A stretch of DNA of 64,000 nucleotides from Sinomicrobium sp. (GTDB lineage Bacteria > Bacteroidota > Bacteroidia > Flavobacteriales > Flavobacteriaceae): the NCBI GenBank assembly GCA_029266035.1, contig JAJUFH010000002.1:124001-188000 (forward strand), written 5' to 3'. The notes under the pieces are model-generated. The model had not been told where the DNA came from. It worked only from the letters and a program-made list of their open reading frames with translations, and ran no database searches. This document shows positions 1-8,557 of this stretch, in pieces. Position numbers and translations under genes: made by a program. The stretch's first letter is position 1; each line of letters starts with the position of its first letter.

Positions 1-1014
1 TCGGGAAACATTCGGAAAAATTTTAAAAGGACAAAAATAAATCCGAATGAACTCACCGAAAAGCTGTGTAGTGGAGATACTGTTGCTCTCAGTCGTGCCA
101 TCACTTTGGTAGAAAGTACTCATCCGGAGCACCAGCTTGATGCACAGACTATCATAGAAAAGTGTCTCCCTCAATCCAATCGTTCGGTTCGCATAGGTAT
201 TACCGGAGTTCCCGGTGCCGGAAAGAGCACCTTTATCGAGGCCTTTGGAAAACACCTCACAGCCTTGGGGAAGAAAGTTGCAGTATTGGCAGTAGATCCC
301 AGCAGTACTCTGAGCCGCGGAAGTATACTCGGCGACAAAACTCGAATGGAAGAACTCGTTCGCGACCCCAATGCTTTTATCCGCCCTTCACCCTCAGGAG
401 CTTCACCCGGAGGAGTAGCCCGAAAAACAAGGGAGAGTATTGTACTCTGCGAGGCTTGCGGTTTTGATATTATTATCGTGGAAACTGTGGGAGTGGGACA
501 AGGAGAGATCGCCGTACACGGTATGGTCGATTTTTTTCTGTTGTTGAAAATCGCAGGGGCGGGTGATGAATTACAGGGAATAAAACGAGGTATCGTGGAA
601 ATGGCAGATGCCATCGCAATTAACAAGGCAGATGGAAACAATATCGAGGCAGCTCGAAAAGCCAGAAGCGAATTTGCCAGAGCGCTACATCTTTTCCCTC
701 CCAAAGAAAACGGATGGACACCAAAAGTACTGACCATTTCTGCCATAGAAAAGAACGGGATTTCCGAAATATGGGAGCTCATCAGTGATTATGTTAAAAC
801 CAATACATCAAACGGCTCTTTTGAAAGAAAACGCATCGACCAAAATAAATACTGGCTTGTGCAAACCGTAGAAGAACGCCTGAAAAACACTTTTTACGGA
901 GATAAAGAGATAAAAAAAATACTAAAAGAGGTCTTTACCGATTTGGAACAAAACAGAACCACTGCATTCAGAGCTGCCGATACACTTTTAAAAACCTGGA
1001 ACAGAAACTCCTGA
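1..1014 (+). CDS. meaB: Methylmalonyl-CoA mutase-associated GTPase MeaB (5'-truncated by window edge)
   Basis: G3E-family P-loop GTPase of the MeaB/ArgK type, which protects and reactivates adenosylcobalamin-dependent methylmalonyl-CoA mutase in the cytoplasm. The Walker A motif GVPGAGKST is at nt 205-231, followed by the switch region VDPSSTLSRGSILGDKTRM, then ETVGVGQGE and the base-recognition motif NKAD, all in family order. The frame stays open to base 1 with family-like sequence (INPNELTEKL, then ALSRAITLVEST) and has no ATG or GTG there. The TTG at 106 is therefore unlikely to be the start, and the true start lies left of the window. No terminator hairpin follows. Function is confident from the motifs; the mutase genes are not visible. 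Confidence 0.93.
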   Translation, partial: SGNIRKNFKRTKINPNELTEKLCSGDTVALSRAITLVESTHPEHQLDAQTIIEKCLPQSNRSVRIGITGVPGAGKSTFIEAFGKHLTALGKKVAVLAVDPSSTLSRGSILGDKTRMEELVRDPNAFIRPSPSGASPGGVARKTRESIVLCEACGFDIIIVETVGVGQGEIAVHGMVDFFLLLKIAGAGDELQGIKRGIVEMADAIAINKADGNNIEAARKARSEFARALHLFPPKENGWTPKVLTISAIEKNGISEIWELISDYVKTNTSNGSFERKRIDQNKYWLVQTVEERLKNTFYGDKEIKKILKEVFTDLEQNRTTAFRAADTLLKTWNRNS

Positions 1015-1032
1015 GAGGAAAAATCAGAAGTT

Positions 1033-1040
1033 TATTTTTG
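1033..1040 (+). promoter_or_regulatory. Possible -7 promoter box (TATTTTTG) upstream of the GT2 gene
   Basis: The octamer fits the Bacteroidota -7 consensus TAnnTTTG and lies 98 bases before the glycosyltransferase start. I see no TTG at the expected -33 spacing, so support is weak. Confidence 0.25.
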
Positions 1041-1138
1041 CATATACATCACTATTTACCGGCAAAACCAGATATTTTTTTCATCTTTGCCTGTTGAAAG
1101 TATAGCCAGTTTTATCGGTGCCATTATTACTATCGAGG

Positions 1139-1852
1139 ATGAATTACGAGTTTACTATTATTGTCCCTATATACAACGAAGAAGAGAACCTCAAACGCTT
1201 AGAACAAGAACTCAGCGCGTATATTTCCAGTACAAAAACCCCTACTCAGGTACTTCTCGTCAATGACGGCTCTTCCGATCGCAGTCAGCAGCTCATAGAC
1301 GATATCTGTGCGCAACACTCGGATTTTCACTTTTTGGAATTTGAACAAAATCGAGGTTTAAGCGCTGCCATTAAAGCCGGATTCGACCATGCAGATACTC
1401 CTCTGGTAGGGTATATGGACTCTGATTTGCAAACAACTCCCGAAGATTTTGATTTGCTGTTGCAACACATAGGAGAATACGATCTGGTTACCGGGGTAAG
1501 AGCAAACCGAAAAGATTCGTTCACAAAAAATATTTCATCTATGATTGCCAACAAGATACGAAGGGCTTTCACCAAGGATGGAATGGACGATACGGGCTGT
1601 CCGCTCAAGGTAATCAAAACAGAATACGCCAAGCGCATTCCCATGTTCAAGGGACTGCATCGCTTTTTACCGGCTATGATACTGCTCCAGAAAGGCAAAA
1701 TTTTACAGGTTCCGGTCCGACATTTTCCCAGAATAGCCGGAAAGGCTAAGTTCGGACTTTGGAATAGACTTCTCGGACCACTTGCCGACTGCTTTGCCTA
1801 CCTCTGGATGAAAAAGAAATACATCAACTATACCATAAGCAGGAAGGGTTAA
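1139..1852 (+). CDS. Family 2 glycosyltransferase, polyprenyl-phosphate sugar synthase type
   Basis: GT-A fold transferase similar to ArnC/DPM1-type enzymes that load a sugar onto undecaprenyl or dolichyl phosphate at the cytoplasmic face of the inner membrane. It opens with the typical strand TIIVPIYNEEENL, then LLVNDGSSD, GLSAAIKAGFDHA and the metal/nucleotide motif YMDSDLQTTPEDF. No C-terminal membrane helices are obvious. I chose the ATG at 1139 over an in-frame GTG at 1118, because the extra residues MPLLLSR precede the first strand and are not family-like. The stop codon is directly followed by the ATG of the LABn gene, so the two are translationally coupled. With the next two genes it resembles the ArnC / flippase / ArnT logic. 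Sugar identity is unknown. Confidence 0.85.
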   Translation: MNYEFTIIVPIYNEEENLKRLEQELSAYISSTKTPTQVLLVNDGSSDRSQQLIDDICAQHSDFHFLEFEQNRGLSAAIKAGFDHADTPLVGYMDSDLQTTPEDFDLLLQHIGEYDLVTGVRANRKDSFTKNISSMIANKIRRAFTKDGMDDTGCPLKVIKTEYAKRIPMFKGLHRFLPAMILLQKGKILQVPVRHFPRIAGKAKFGLWNRLLGPLADCFAYLWMKKKYINYTISRKG

Positions 1853-2476
1853 ATGCAAAACTGGATCATTTACACTATAGGTTTCGTCGCCCAATTGTTA
1901 TTTTCGAGCAGGCTGCTACTTCAGTGGATAATCTCTGAAAAAAACAAAACGGTACTCACTCCTAAACTCTTTTGGCAGCTGAGTCTATTGGCTTCTTTCC
2001 TGCTGTTCGTATACGGCTATTTGCGACACGATTTTGCCATTATGCTAGGGCAAACCCTCACCTATTTCATCTACATAAGAAATATGCAAATACAAGGAGG
2101 ATGGAGACAACTCCCTATAATTTTTCGCATTTTTTTATGGCTTTTCCCATTTGCCATAATAGTCTATTACTACAACAACAATACGATGGATATCGCCAAT
2201 CTCTTCCAAAATGAAGAGATTCCACTGTGGCTTCTCTTCCTCGGAAGCGCCGCTCAACTGATCTTTACCTTTCGCTTTGTATACCAATGGATATACTCCG
2301 AACGCAAAAAGGAATCGCTACTCCCCGCCGGCTTCTGGATACTGAGCCTCAGCGGAGCGCTGCTCATCCTGATTTACGCTATACTGCGAAAGGATCCCGT
2401 GCTGCTCACCGGACATCTGTTCGGTTGTGTCGTCTATACGAGAAACCTCATGATCTTAAGAAAACAACATGACTAA
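1853..2476 (+). CDS. Membrane protein with two tandem lipid A biosynthesis N-terminal (LABn) domains
   Basis: 207-residue hydrophobic protein made of two homologous halves. The first (about residues 9-80) carries QLLFSSRLLLQWI and GQTLTYFIYIRNM; the second (about 130-203) carries QLIFTFRFVYQWIYSE and GHLFGCVVYTRNL. These are the conserved ends of the LABn domain, a three-helix unit known from lipid A-associated proteins. A helix near residues 88-105 links the halves, giving about seven membrane segments. It starts at the base after the GT2 stop and overlaps the GT39 gene by 8 bases. Position between a lipid-linked sugar synthase and an ArnT-like transferase suggests a role in moving or presenting the sugar lipid. 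That is inference from context and the paired-repeat architecture, not shown by a motif. Confidence 0.8.
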   Translation: MQNWIIYTIGFVAQLLFSSRLLLQWIISEKNKTVLTPKLFWQLSLLASFLLFVYGYLRHDFAIMLGQTLTYFIYIRNMQIQGGWRQLPIIFRIFLWLFPFAIIVYYYNNNTMDIANLFQNEEIPLWLLFLGSAAQLIFTFRFVYQWIYSERKKESLLPAGFWILSLSGALLILIYAILRKDPVLLTGHLFGCVVYTRNLMILRKQHD

Positions 2477-4112
2477 ATTTATCGAAAAATATCCCGTAAT
2501 GGTATTGCTACTGTCATGCCTTGCAGTCTTCTTCTGTAACCTGGGCGAACTGTATGTAAACATCATGGAAGCCAGAAATTTTATTTCGGCACGTGAGATG
2601 CTTCACAACGGAAACTGGTTACTCACCACCCTAAATGGTATGCCCCGTTACGAAAAACCACCACTCCCTACCTGGATCACCGCCCTGTCGGGAGCTATTT
2701 TCGGATTAAAGAGTTTGTTTGGGCTTCGGATTCCGGCCGCCCTCGCCGCTACATTGCTAGTCTTTGTAATGTACAAATTCGGCAAAAAACTACACGGACA
2801 ACAAAATACAAGCCTCTATACCAGCTTAATACTCGCCACGTCTTTCTATATCATTTTTTCAGGGCGCAATGGACAGTGGGACATTTTTACCCATAGCTTT
2901 ATGGGCGCTTCCATATACTTCTTCTACCTCCTTTTCCAAAAGGCGGAAAATATTTGGAGAAATGCTCTTTTTGCAGGACTTTTAGCCGGAGCTTCTTTTC
3001 TGAGCAAAGGACCTGTCTCACTATACGCTCTCTTTTTGCCCTTTATCATTGCTTATGGCATCGTTTACAGATTCGAAAATTTCAGAAAAAGACTCGGACC
3101 TTTTTTACTGTACCTCATCGTCTCAATAGTTTCAGGACTCTGGTGGTTTGTATATGTACGCCTTGCCGACCCAGTAGCATTTATAGCTATCGCAAGTGAA
3201 GAAACAGCAAACTGGTCGGGCTACAATATACGACCTTTCTACTACTATTGGAGTTTCTTTACTCAAAGTGGTGTATGGACCATTCCGGCCTTTGTCGCAC
3301 TTTTATACCCATACCTAAAACACCGAGTAAGCGATAAAAAAGCGTATTTATTCTCGTTTTTATGGACGATAAGTGCGGTAATACTACTGTCTATTATCCC
3401 CGAAAAGAAATCGCGTTATCTGCTCCCTGTACTCATTCCACTAGCTATGAATACAGCTTTTTATATCGAATATCTGGTGCGCAGCTTTCCCAAAATTAAA
3501 AACAGGGCAGAAAAGTTTCCGGTTTATTTCAATTACGGACTTATAGCACTGATCGGAATCTCCTTCCCCGTAGCCGGATATTTGTTTTTCGGCAAAGAAT
3601 TACAAGGGCTATGGTTTGCCTTTATCTCGGCTTCGATATTTCTTTTTGCCATAGGAATCCTTATGCTGAAAAGTCTGATACAAAAAAACATACACCGCGC
3701 CTTCTTTCTTACAATAGCCTTTATTATGTGTATTGTAGTCTTTGGATTTCCCCTTGAAAATACATTCAGCAACAACAATCCAGACTTTAACAATATCAAT
3801 CTACTGGCACAAGAAGCGGCAGAAGAGGGCATTCCTGTTTACTCCTACGGAGAAATTGCCCCCGAGTCCGTTTGGGAATTCGGACAGGCCGCTCCTCGAA
3901 TAGACGCACCACATTCACCCTTTACACCCAGCGAAAAAAAATTCGGAGTATTGGTGCCTCCCGCAGCAGAAGACGAATTTAAACGTATCTTTGCTGCAGA
4001 ATACGACCTCCGGCTCAGAGCGACATACGACCTCAATTACACTGCCGGAAAGACCGAAAAAAGCTACAAACTCCGGCTACTATCCCAGTATTATATACTT
4101 ACGGAAAAGTAA
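2469..4112 (+). CDS. ArnT-like GT39 family glycosyltransferase (lipid-linked sugar to lipid A or protein)
   Basis: 547-residue polytopic inner-membrane glycosyltransferase of the PMT/ArnT superfamily. Near the N terminus it has the periplasmic loop signature MEARN followed by NGMPRYEKPPLPTW, which in ArnT-type enzymes holds the catalytic acidic residue and substrate contacts. At least ten hydrophobic helices follow, then a soluble C-terminal part from about residue 430. Such enzymes take a sugar from a polyprenyl phosphate on the periplasmic side and transfer it to lipid A or another acceptor. It overlaps the LABn gene by 8 bases and so belongs to that operon. The family is confident; donor and acceptor are not determinable here. 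Confidence 0.85.
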   Translation: MTKFIEKYPVMVLLLSCLAVFFCNLGELYVNIMEARNFISAREMLHNGNWLLTTLNGMPRYEKPPLPTWITALSGAIFGLKSLFGLRIPAALAATLLVFVMYKFGKKLHGQQNTSLYTSLILATSFYIIFSGRNGQWDIFTHSFMGASIYFFYLLFQKAENIWRNALFAGLLAGASFLSKGPVSLYALFLPFIIAYGIVYRFENFRKRLGPFLLYLIVSIVSGLWWFVYVRLADPVAFIAIASEETANWSGYNIRPFYYYWSFFTQSGVWTIPAFVALLYPYLKHRVSDKKAYLFSFLWTISAVILLSIIPEKKSRYLLPVLIPLAMNTAFYIEYLVRSFPKIKNRAEKFPVYFNYGLIALIGISFPVAGYLFFGKELQGLWFAFISASIFLFAIGILMLKSLIQKNIHRAFFLTIAFIMCIVVFGFPLENTFSNNNPDFNNINLLAQEAAEEGIPVYSYGEIAPESVWEFGQAAPRIDAPHSPFTPSEKKFGVLVPPAAEDEFKRIFAAEYDLRLRATYDLNYTAGKTEKSYKLRLLSQYYILTEK

Positions 4113-4173
4113 ATTACCGGGATTGATTATTTCAATCTGTGTAGTCACTAATTAAAAGCTAAAACACAACAGC

Positions 4174-4848
4174 ATGAAAAATCTAAGCAAAATAGAACTA
4201 TTGGGATTTATGTTCCTTCTCGTAACCTTTGTAAACAGTCTCTATTTCGGTTTTACTGACGAAATGCTATTCAACGAACACTACGCACAGGAAGATGGCC
4301 TTGTGGAAAACGAGACAGCCCTGATGCTTCTCGGAGTGAGTTTGCTTTGCCTATACCACCTTTTTAAATTGTGGAAACACAAAAAGGCACTTTGGAAAAC
4401 AGGCACTATCATCTTTGCTATACTCTTCTTTTTTGCCGCAGGAGAAGAGATATCGTGGGGACAGCGGATATTCGGGCTAACTTCAAGTGAATTTTTCATA
4501 GAGCACAATGCACAGGGAGAGACCAATCTACACAATATGGTTGTAGGCGACACCAAGATAAACAAACTTATTTTTAGTCAGTTGTTAATGGTGGTTATGG
4601 TTACCTATCTGCTCGTTATTCCTCTGTTATACCGCAAGACTAGATGGGTAAAAAATCTGGCCGACACCTTTGCCGTTCCTATAGTAGAATGGAAACACAC
4701 CATTGCATTTATTGGCTGTACTGTGCTGGTGAGCATCATTCCTGCCGATCGGAAATGGGAGGTATACGAACTCGCATTTGGAATACTGTTTTTCCTGATC
4801 TTCTTAGCTCCCTTGAACCGACATATTTTTGAAGGAAAGCAGGAATAG
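4174..4848 (+). CDS. Unknown polytopic membrane protein with EEISWGQR motif
   Basis: 224 residues with about six hydrophobic helices. I cannot assign a function. The most striking segment is AAGEEISWGQRIFG (about residues 88-101) followed by a polar stretch containing EHNAQGETNLHN (about 109-120). Both lie at membrane ends and are rich in Glu, His, Gln and Asn, which looks like a catalytic or metal-binding site rather than structural filler. It lies 61 bases after the GT39 gene on the same strand, so may join the same transcript, and is convergent with the PAP2 gene 7 bases away. Alternatives are an integral-membrane lipid enzyme or a transporter subunit. Confidence 0.7.
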   Translation: MKNLSKIELLGFMFLLVTFVNSLYFGFTDEMLFNEHYAQEDGLVENETALMLLGVSLLCLYHLFKLWKHKKALWKTGTIIFAILFFFAAGEEISWGQRIFGLTSSEFFIEHNAQGETNLHNMVVGDTKINKLIFSQLLMVVMVTYLLVIPLLYRKTRWVKNLADTFAVPIVEWKHTIAFIGCTVLVSIIPADRKWEVYELAFGILFFLIFLAPLNRHIFEGKQE

Positions 4849-4855
4849 TGTGTTT

Positions 4856-5431
4856 TCAGTCTTCAGACTTTCCTACAAAGCGGCTCAAGAATTGCCGCAG
4901 CAATAGCAGTAACAGCCTTCCTATCAGCAGTCCGAAAAACACTCCGGTAAGCACATCTCCTGGAAAGTGAACCCCGAGATAAATACGGCTGTACGACACC
5001 ACACATGCCCAGAGGAACAGCAAAGGTGGAAGTATTCGACAATAGGGTTTTAACAGCAGTGAAAAGAAAGTAGCCACGGCGAAAGTACTTGCGGCATGTG
5101 CAGAAAAATAGCCAAATTTTCCTCCGCATTTCAGTATGCGCATACTGTCTTTAAGAAAGGGGTCATGGCAAGGACGCAGACGTTCAAAACCGTCTTTAAA
5201 AACGTTGGCCAACTGATCTGTACAACCAATCATCAAAGCTGTTACGAGCAGCACCCACACTGTAGATTTCCACCCGAGGTTTCTAACGCACATATACAAC
5301 AGCAACAAATACAGCGGAATCGACGCCAGCTTGTCTGTAATAAAGAGCCAAAAGCCGTCCCACTCTTCGGTACCGAGATTGTTCAGCAGAAGAAGGAGCT
5401 CGCGGTCGTATATAATCAATTTATCCCACAT
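4856..5431 (-). CDS. PAP2 family membrane phosphatase
   Basis: 191-residue integral membrane phosphatase of the PAP2 superfamily, which removes phosphate from lipid phosphates such as undecaprenyl pyrophosphate or phosphatidate. The three signature motifs are present in order: KDGFERLRP (K-x6-RP), YFSAHAAS (usually PSGH, here with Phe in place of Pro but the His kept), and SRIYLGVHFPGD (SR-x5-H-x3-D). Five to six hydrophobic helices surround them. It is the last gene of a minus-strand run beginning at ruvX. Substrate is unknown; recycling of undecaprenyl carrier for the nearby glycosyltransferases is possible but unproven. Confidence 0.9.
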   Translation of the reverse strand: MWDKLIIYDRELLLLLNNLGTEEWDGFWLFITDKLASIPLYLLLLYMCVRNLGWKSTVWVLLVTALMIGCTDQLANVFKDGFERLRPCHDPFLKDSMRILKCGGKFGYFSAHAASTFAVATFFSLLLKPYCRILPPLLFLWACVVSYSRIYLGVHFPGDVLTGVFFGLLIGRLLLLLLRQFLSRFVGKSED

Positions 5432-5482
5432 AAACTGCCAGTTGTCTTATATCCGGTAAGTTGTAGCATTCCGTAAAAATCA

Positions 5483-5707
5483 TCATTCGTATCGCCCTAC
5501 TTCTCGATCGTAAAAATTATTGGCCTGATTGATGAGATTTTCCATCTCTGTTTCCAGTTCTTTTTCATCCGACGGATCGAATTCTTCCAGCCATTCTACC
5601 TCGTCGTCTGCGAGGTTGATAATAAAACGGGGGTAATCAGTATGTATTATATAAATGGCATTGGGATAATCGGTATTATCACCGAGTAGGAATTTAGGAA
5701 GTTCCAT
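5483..5707 (-). CDS. Small acidic hypothetical protein
   Basis: 74 residues, strongly acidic in the second half (EVEWLEEFDPSDEKELETEM), with no signal peptide or membrane helix. I recognise no domain. It lies 45 bases after the MATE gene and 51 bases before the PAP2 gene on the same strand, with a plausible ATG. Composition and placement between real genes favour a true small cytoplasmic protein; its role is unknown. Confidence 0.65.
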   Translation of the reverse strand: MELPKFLLGDNTDYPNAIYIIHTDYPRFIINLADDEVEWLEEFDPSDEKELETEMENLINQANNFYDREVGRYE

Positions 5708-5752
5708 ATACTTTCTCTTTTGGAATTAAATATTTCGTTTACCATACGATAT

Positions 5753-7150
5753 TCACAGCATCTCTGCATCTGTATCGACATGTGATGTTCTTATCAGTTT
5801 ATTCGACAAATAATTAAATCTTATAAACAGCAATACAGCCGACACCGAGAGCCCGGCGAGTAACCCTATCCATATGCCTATACTCTTCCACTCCGTGTGC
5901 AAACCGAGGTAAAAGGATATTGGAAATCCTACCAACCAATAGGCTACAAAAGTAATAAAAGTGGGGATTTTCACATCCTGTAGTCCTCTTAGTGCTCCTA
6001 ATACCGCTACCTGCAAACCATCGGAAATCTGAAATATGGCAGCTACCATAAGCAAGCGCGAGGCTGTAGCTACCACCTCCATACTGTTTATCTTATCGGC
6101 TAAGTCGTTCTGATCTAGATATACTGTAGGGAGCCAATCTCGAAATACCCAAAAACAAAGCGCGAAAATCACGTCCAACAACACGGTGAGTATAAACACC
6201 GAAAAAGCGATTTTGCGCAAGGCGCGAAAATTACCGAGTCCTTTTTGGTTTCCAACACGTATCATCGCTGCGACACTGAGCCCTGAGGCAACCATAAAGG
6301 TCATACTCGACAAGTTGAGTGCAATTTGATTGGCAGCTTGGGGGTTTTTGCCCAACACCCCACTTATCCAAACCGCAGATGTAAATACACCTACTTCAAA
6401 AAGCATTTGCAGCGCAGAAGGGAAACCCAAATTCACGATTTTGGAGAAGACAGCCTTGCTGTATCTTCTAAACTGAATTGCTGAAATATATTGGTGAAAT
6501 TTAGAATTCTTCTGAAAAATATACCACAGAAAAACAACCATTACCACCCTCGAAACCAAGGTACCTACTGCGGCTCCCATAACGCCCATTTTTGGAAAGC
6601 CAAAATTTCCAAAAATCAGCAAATAGTTCAGTACAATATTGACAACATTAGCGACTATAACCGCATACATGGGATATCTCGTTTCCGAAAGTCCATCGGA
6701 GAACTGTTTAAGGGCTTGAAAAACGATAAGTGGAATAAGTGAAAAGGCAACGAGATCGAGATATGGCATGGCGTATTCTACAACCTCCGGAGGTTGATTC
6801 ATCGCGTGCATCATGGGCTTGGCAAACATCAGCACAGCAAACAGAAGCATCCCCATACCAATACAGAGCACCAATCCGTGTTTAAGTGCCGCCCTACCTT
6901 TGGCTACATCTCCAGCGCCATCTGCCTCGGCTACGAGAGGAGTGATTGCAGTAGAAAAACCTATTCCCAGCGACATGGCTATAAAAACAAAACTATTGCC
7001 GAGAGAAACGGCTGCCAGCTCTGCAGTACCCAGTTGCCCTACCATGACGTTGTCTGCAAAGGCAACAAAGGTGTGCCCGAGCATTCCCAGCATAACGGGA
7101 AAAGACAATTTGAGATTATAGGAAAATTCCCTAGTGTACTGTAAAAACAT
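5753..7150 (-). CDS. MATE family multidrug/sodium antiporter
   Basis: 465 residues, close to the usual length for a MATE (multidrug and toxic compound extrusion) transporter with twelve helices. The N-terminal half has FPVMLGMLGHTFVAFADNVMVGQLG and the second half repeats the pattern around FPSALQMLFEVGVF, as expected for the two-fold pseudo-symmetric fold (NorM-like). It would export cationic compounds across the inner membrane using a sodium or proton gradient. It lies 78 bases after mazG on the same strand. Substrates cannot be predicted. Confidence 0.93.
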   Translation of the reverse strand: MFLQYTREFSYNLKLSFPVMLGMLGHTFVAFADNVMVGQLGTAELAAVSLGNSFVFIAMSLGIGFSTAITPLVAEADGAGDVAKGRAALKHGLVLCIGMGMLLFAVLMFAKPMMHAMNQPPEVVEYAMPYLDLVAFSLIPLIVFQALKQFSDGLSETRYPMYAVIVANVVNIVLNYLLIFGNFGFPKMGVMGAAVGTLVSRVVMVVFLWYIFQKNSKFHQYISAIQFRRYSKAVFSKIVNLGFPSALQMLFEVGVFTSAVWISGVLGKNPQAANQIALNLSSMTFMVASGLSVAAMIRVGNQKGLGNFRALRKIAFSVFILTVLLDVIFALCFWVFRDWLPTVYLDQNDLADKINSMEVVATASRLLMVAAIFQISDGLQVAVLGALRGLQDVKIPTFITFVAYWLVGFPISFYLGLHTEWKSIGIWIGLLAGLSVSAVLLFIRFNYLSNKLIRTSHVDTDAEML

Positions 7151-7228
7151 ATCCTGAAAATTAAATGGACAATGATAGAGATTTACGCGCTCCCCGCCAT
7201 TTCAGGCAGTAATTAATTCGGTTTTAGC

Positions 7229-8008
7229 TCAGGGAAGTTTCTTGGCTTCTTCCCAAAACACATCCATTTCTTCCAACGACATATCACTGAGTGCCTTCGA
7301 ATTTTCAGCAGCTTTTTGTTCGAGAAATTGAAAGCGCTTTATAAACTTCTTATTAGTCCTTTCAAGCGCGCTTTCAGGGTCTATATTCAAAAATCTGGCA
7401 TAATTGATTACACTAAACAGCAGATCGCCAAATTCGGCCTCCATCTTATCCTGATCGTCAGCATCTACCTCTTCTTTAAACTCCTGTAATTCCTCTTGCA
7501 ATTTTTCCCACACCTGTCCGGGACGTTCCCAATCAAAACCTACGCCGGCAACTTTTTCCTGTATCCTGCTCGCCTTGACCAGTGCTGGTAAACTTCGAGG
7601 TACTCCCTGCAGTACGCTTTTCTTCCCCTCATTGAGCTTAATCTGTTCCCAATTTCTTTTTACGTCCTCTTCATTTTCCACCTTTACATCTCCGTAAATA
7701 TGAGGGTGTCGCACTATTAGCTTGTCACAGATCGCATTAGCTACATCGGCAATATCAAAATCGCCGGTTTCACTTCCTATTTTCGAGTAGAACACTATGT
7801 GGAGTAAAATATCCCCCAGCTCCTTTTTTATCTCTTCCGTATCCTTGTCGAGTATGGCGTCACCCAGTTCATAAACCTCCTCTATCGTAAGATGTCGGAG
7901 ACTCTCCATAGTCTGTTTTCTATCCCATGGACATCCCTCACGAAGCTCGTTCATGATGGTGAGCAACCTGTCAATTGCCGCTAACTGCTCTTCCCTGGTG
8001 TTTGCCAT
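7229..8008 (-). CDS. mazG: Nucleoside triphosphate pyrophosphohydrolase MazG
   Basis: 259 residues, the usual length of a full two-domain MazG. It hydrolyses (d)NTPs to monophosphates and pyrophosphate for housecleaning in the cytoplasm. The first all-alpha domain carries CPWDRKQTMESLRHL and the metal-binding pattern EEVYEL then KKELGDILLH. The second repeats it with EELQEFKEEVD and EAEFGDLLFSVINYAR. It lies 35 bases downstream of the DUF5606 gene in the ruvX-def run. Start is the ATG giving MANTREEQLAAIDRL. Confidence 0.95.
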   Translation of the reverse strand: MANTREEQLAAIDRLLTIMNELREGCPWDRKQTMESLRHLTIEEVYELGDAILDKDTEEIKKELGDILLHIVFYSKIGSETGDFDIADVANAICDKLIVRHPHIYGDVKVENEEDVKRNWEQIKLNEGKKSVLQGVPRSLPALVKASRIQEKVAGVGFDWERPGQVWEKLQEELQEFKEEVDADDQDKMEAEFGDLLFSVINYARFLNIDPESALERTNKKFIKRFQFLEQKAAENSKALSDMSLEEMDVFWEEAKKLP

Positions 8009-8043
8009 TACTCCTGTATTTTCAGAGGTGTTCTTTGCCTGTG

Positions 8044-8493
8044 TTACGCCTCTCCTGAAGCTTCTTCTCCCTTTTCCTCTGTATCTTCCGAAGAAGTCTC
8101 TTCTACCTCAAAATCGGTAATTCCCTTTGCTTGGAGCAGATTGTACCACTGTATAATCTTCTTGATATCTCCAGGATATACTCTGTCTTCGTCGTAGTCG
8201 GGAAGCACTTCAAAAAAATACTCTTCCAGCCTGATTTTGTCCTCTTTGTGTCCTACTGAGGTTTGTCCGCCGTTTTCCTTCTCACTGATTTTTCCAAAGA
8301 CCTCCCTCAGCGGCACTTCTTCTTTCAGGGTGTAGACTGCAATTTCAGACAACAGACTCACATTGTTTCGAAGTCCCACAGTGATGCGTTTGCCATCGAG
8401 GAGAGACTCTGCCACAAATCCACTACGCGTTTGTGTTTTCAACTCATACAATCCCGGTTTGCCTGAAATGGCCAGTATTTTGTCTAAACTCAT
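8044..8493 (-). CDS. DUF5606 domain protein
   Basis: 149-residue cytoplasmic protein of the Bacteroidota-restricted DUF5606 family. The N-terminal part begins LDKILAISGKPGLYEL and contains FVAESLLDGKRITVG, a small beta-rich module. The middle has a helical segment (YPGDIKKIIQWYNLLQAKGI) and the C-terminal 20 residues are a Glu-rich tail. Function is unknown. It sits between def and mazG, an arrangement I believe is common in Flavobacteriia, and is likely co-transcribed with them. Confidence 0.88.
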   Translation of the reverse strand: MSLDKILAISGKPGLYELKTQTRSGFVAESLLDGKRITVGLRNNVSLLSEIAVYTLKEEVPLREVFGKISEKENGGQTSVGHKEDKIRLEEYFFEVLPDYDEDRVYPGDIKKIIQWYNLLQAKGITDFEVEETSSEDTEEKGEEASGEA

Positions 8494-8557
8494 ATAATAC
8501 TATAGTTATAATTAAGTTGCTTTGTTTTTTAAATGATTTTGTGATGTAATACAGCTG

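Noticed and set aside
106-108. TTG at 106 as the meaB start
   Set aside because: The frame is open and family-like back to base 1, so the gene is cut by the window rather than starting here.
171-782. 203-codon antisense frame inside meaB
   Set aside because: It is the mirror of a strongly conserved gene with clear GTPase motifs in the other frame, so it is a shadow.
5096-5476. 126-codon plus-strand frame over the PAP2 gene
   Set aside because: The PAP2 phosphatase on the minus strand has all three family motifs; the plus frame is a shadow.
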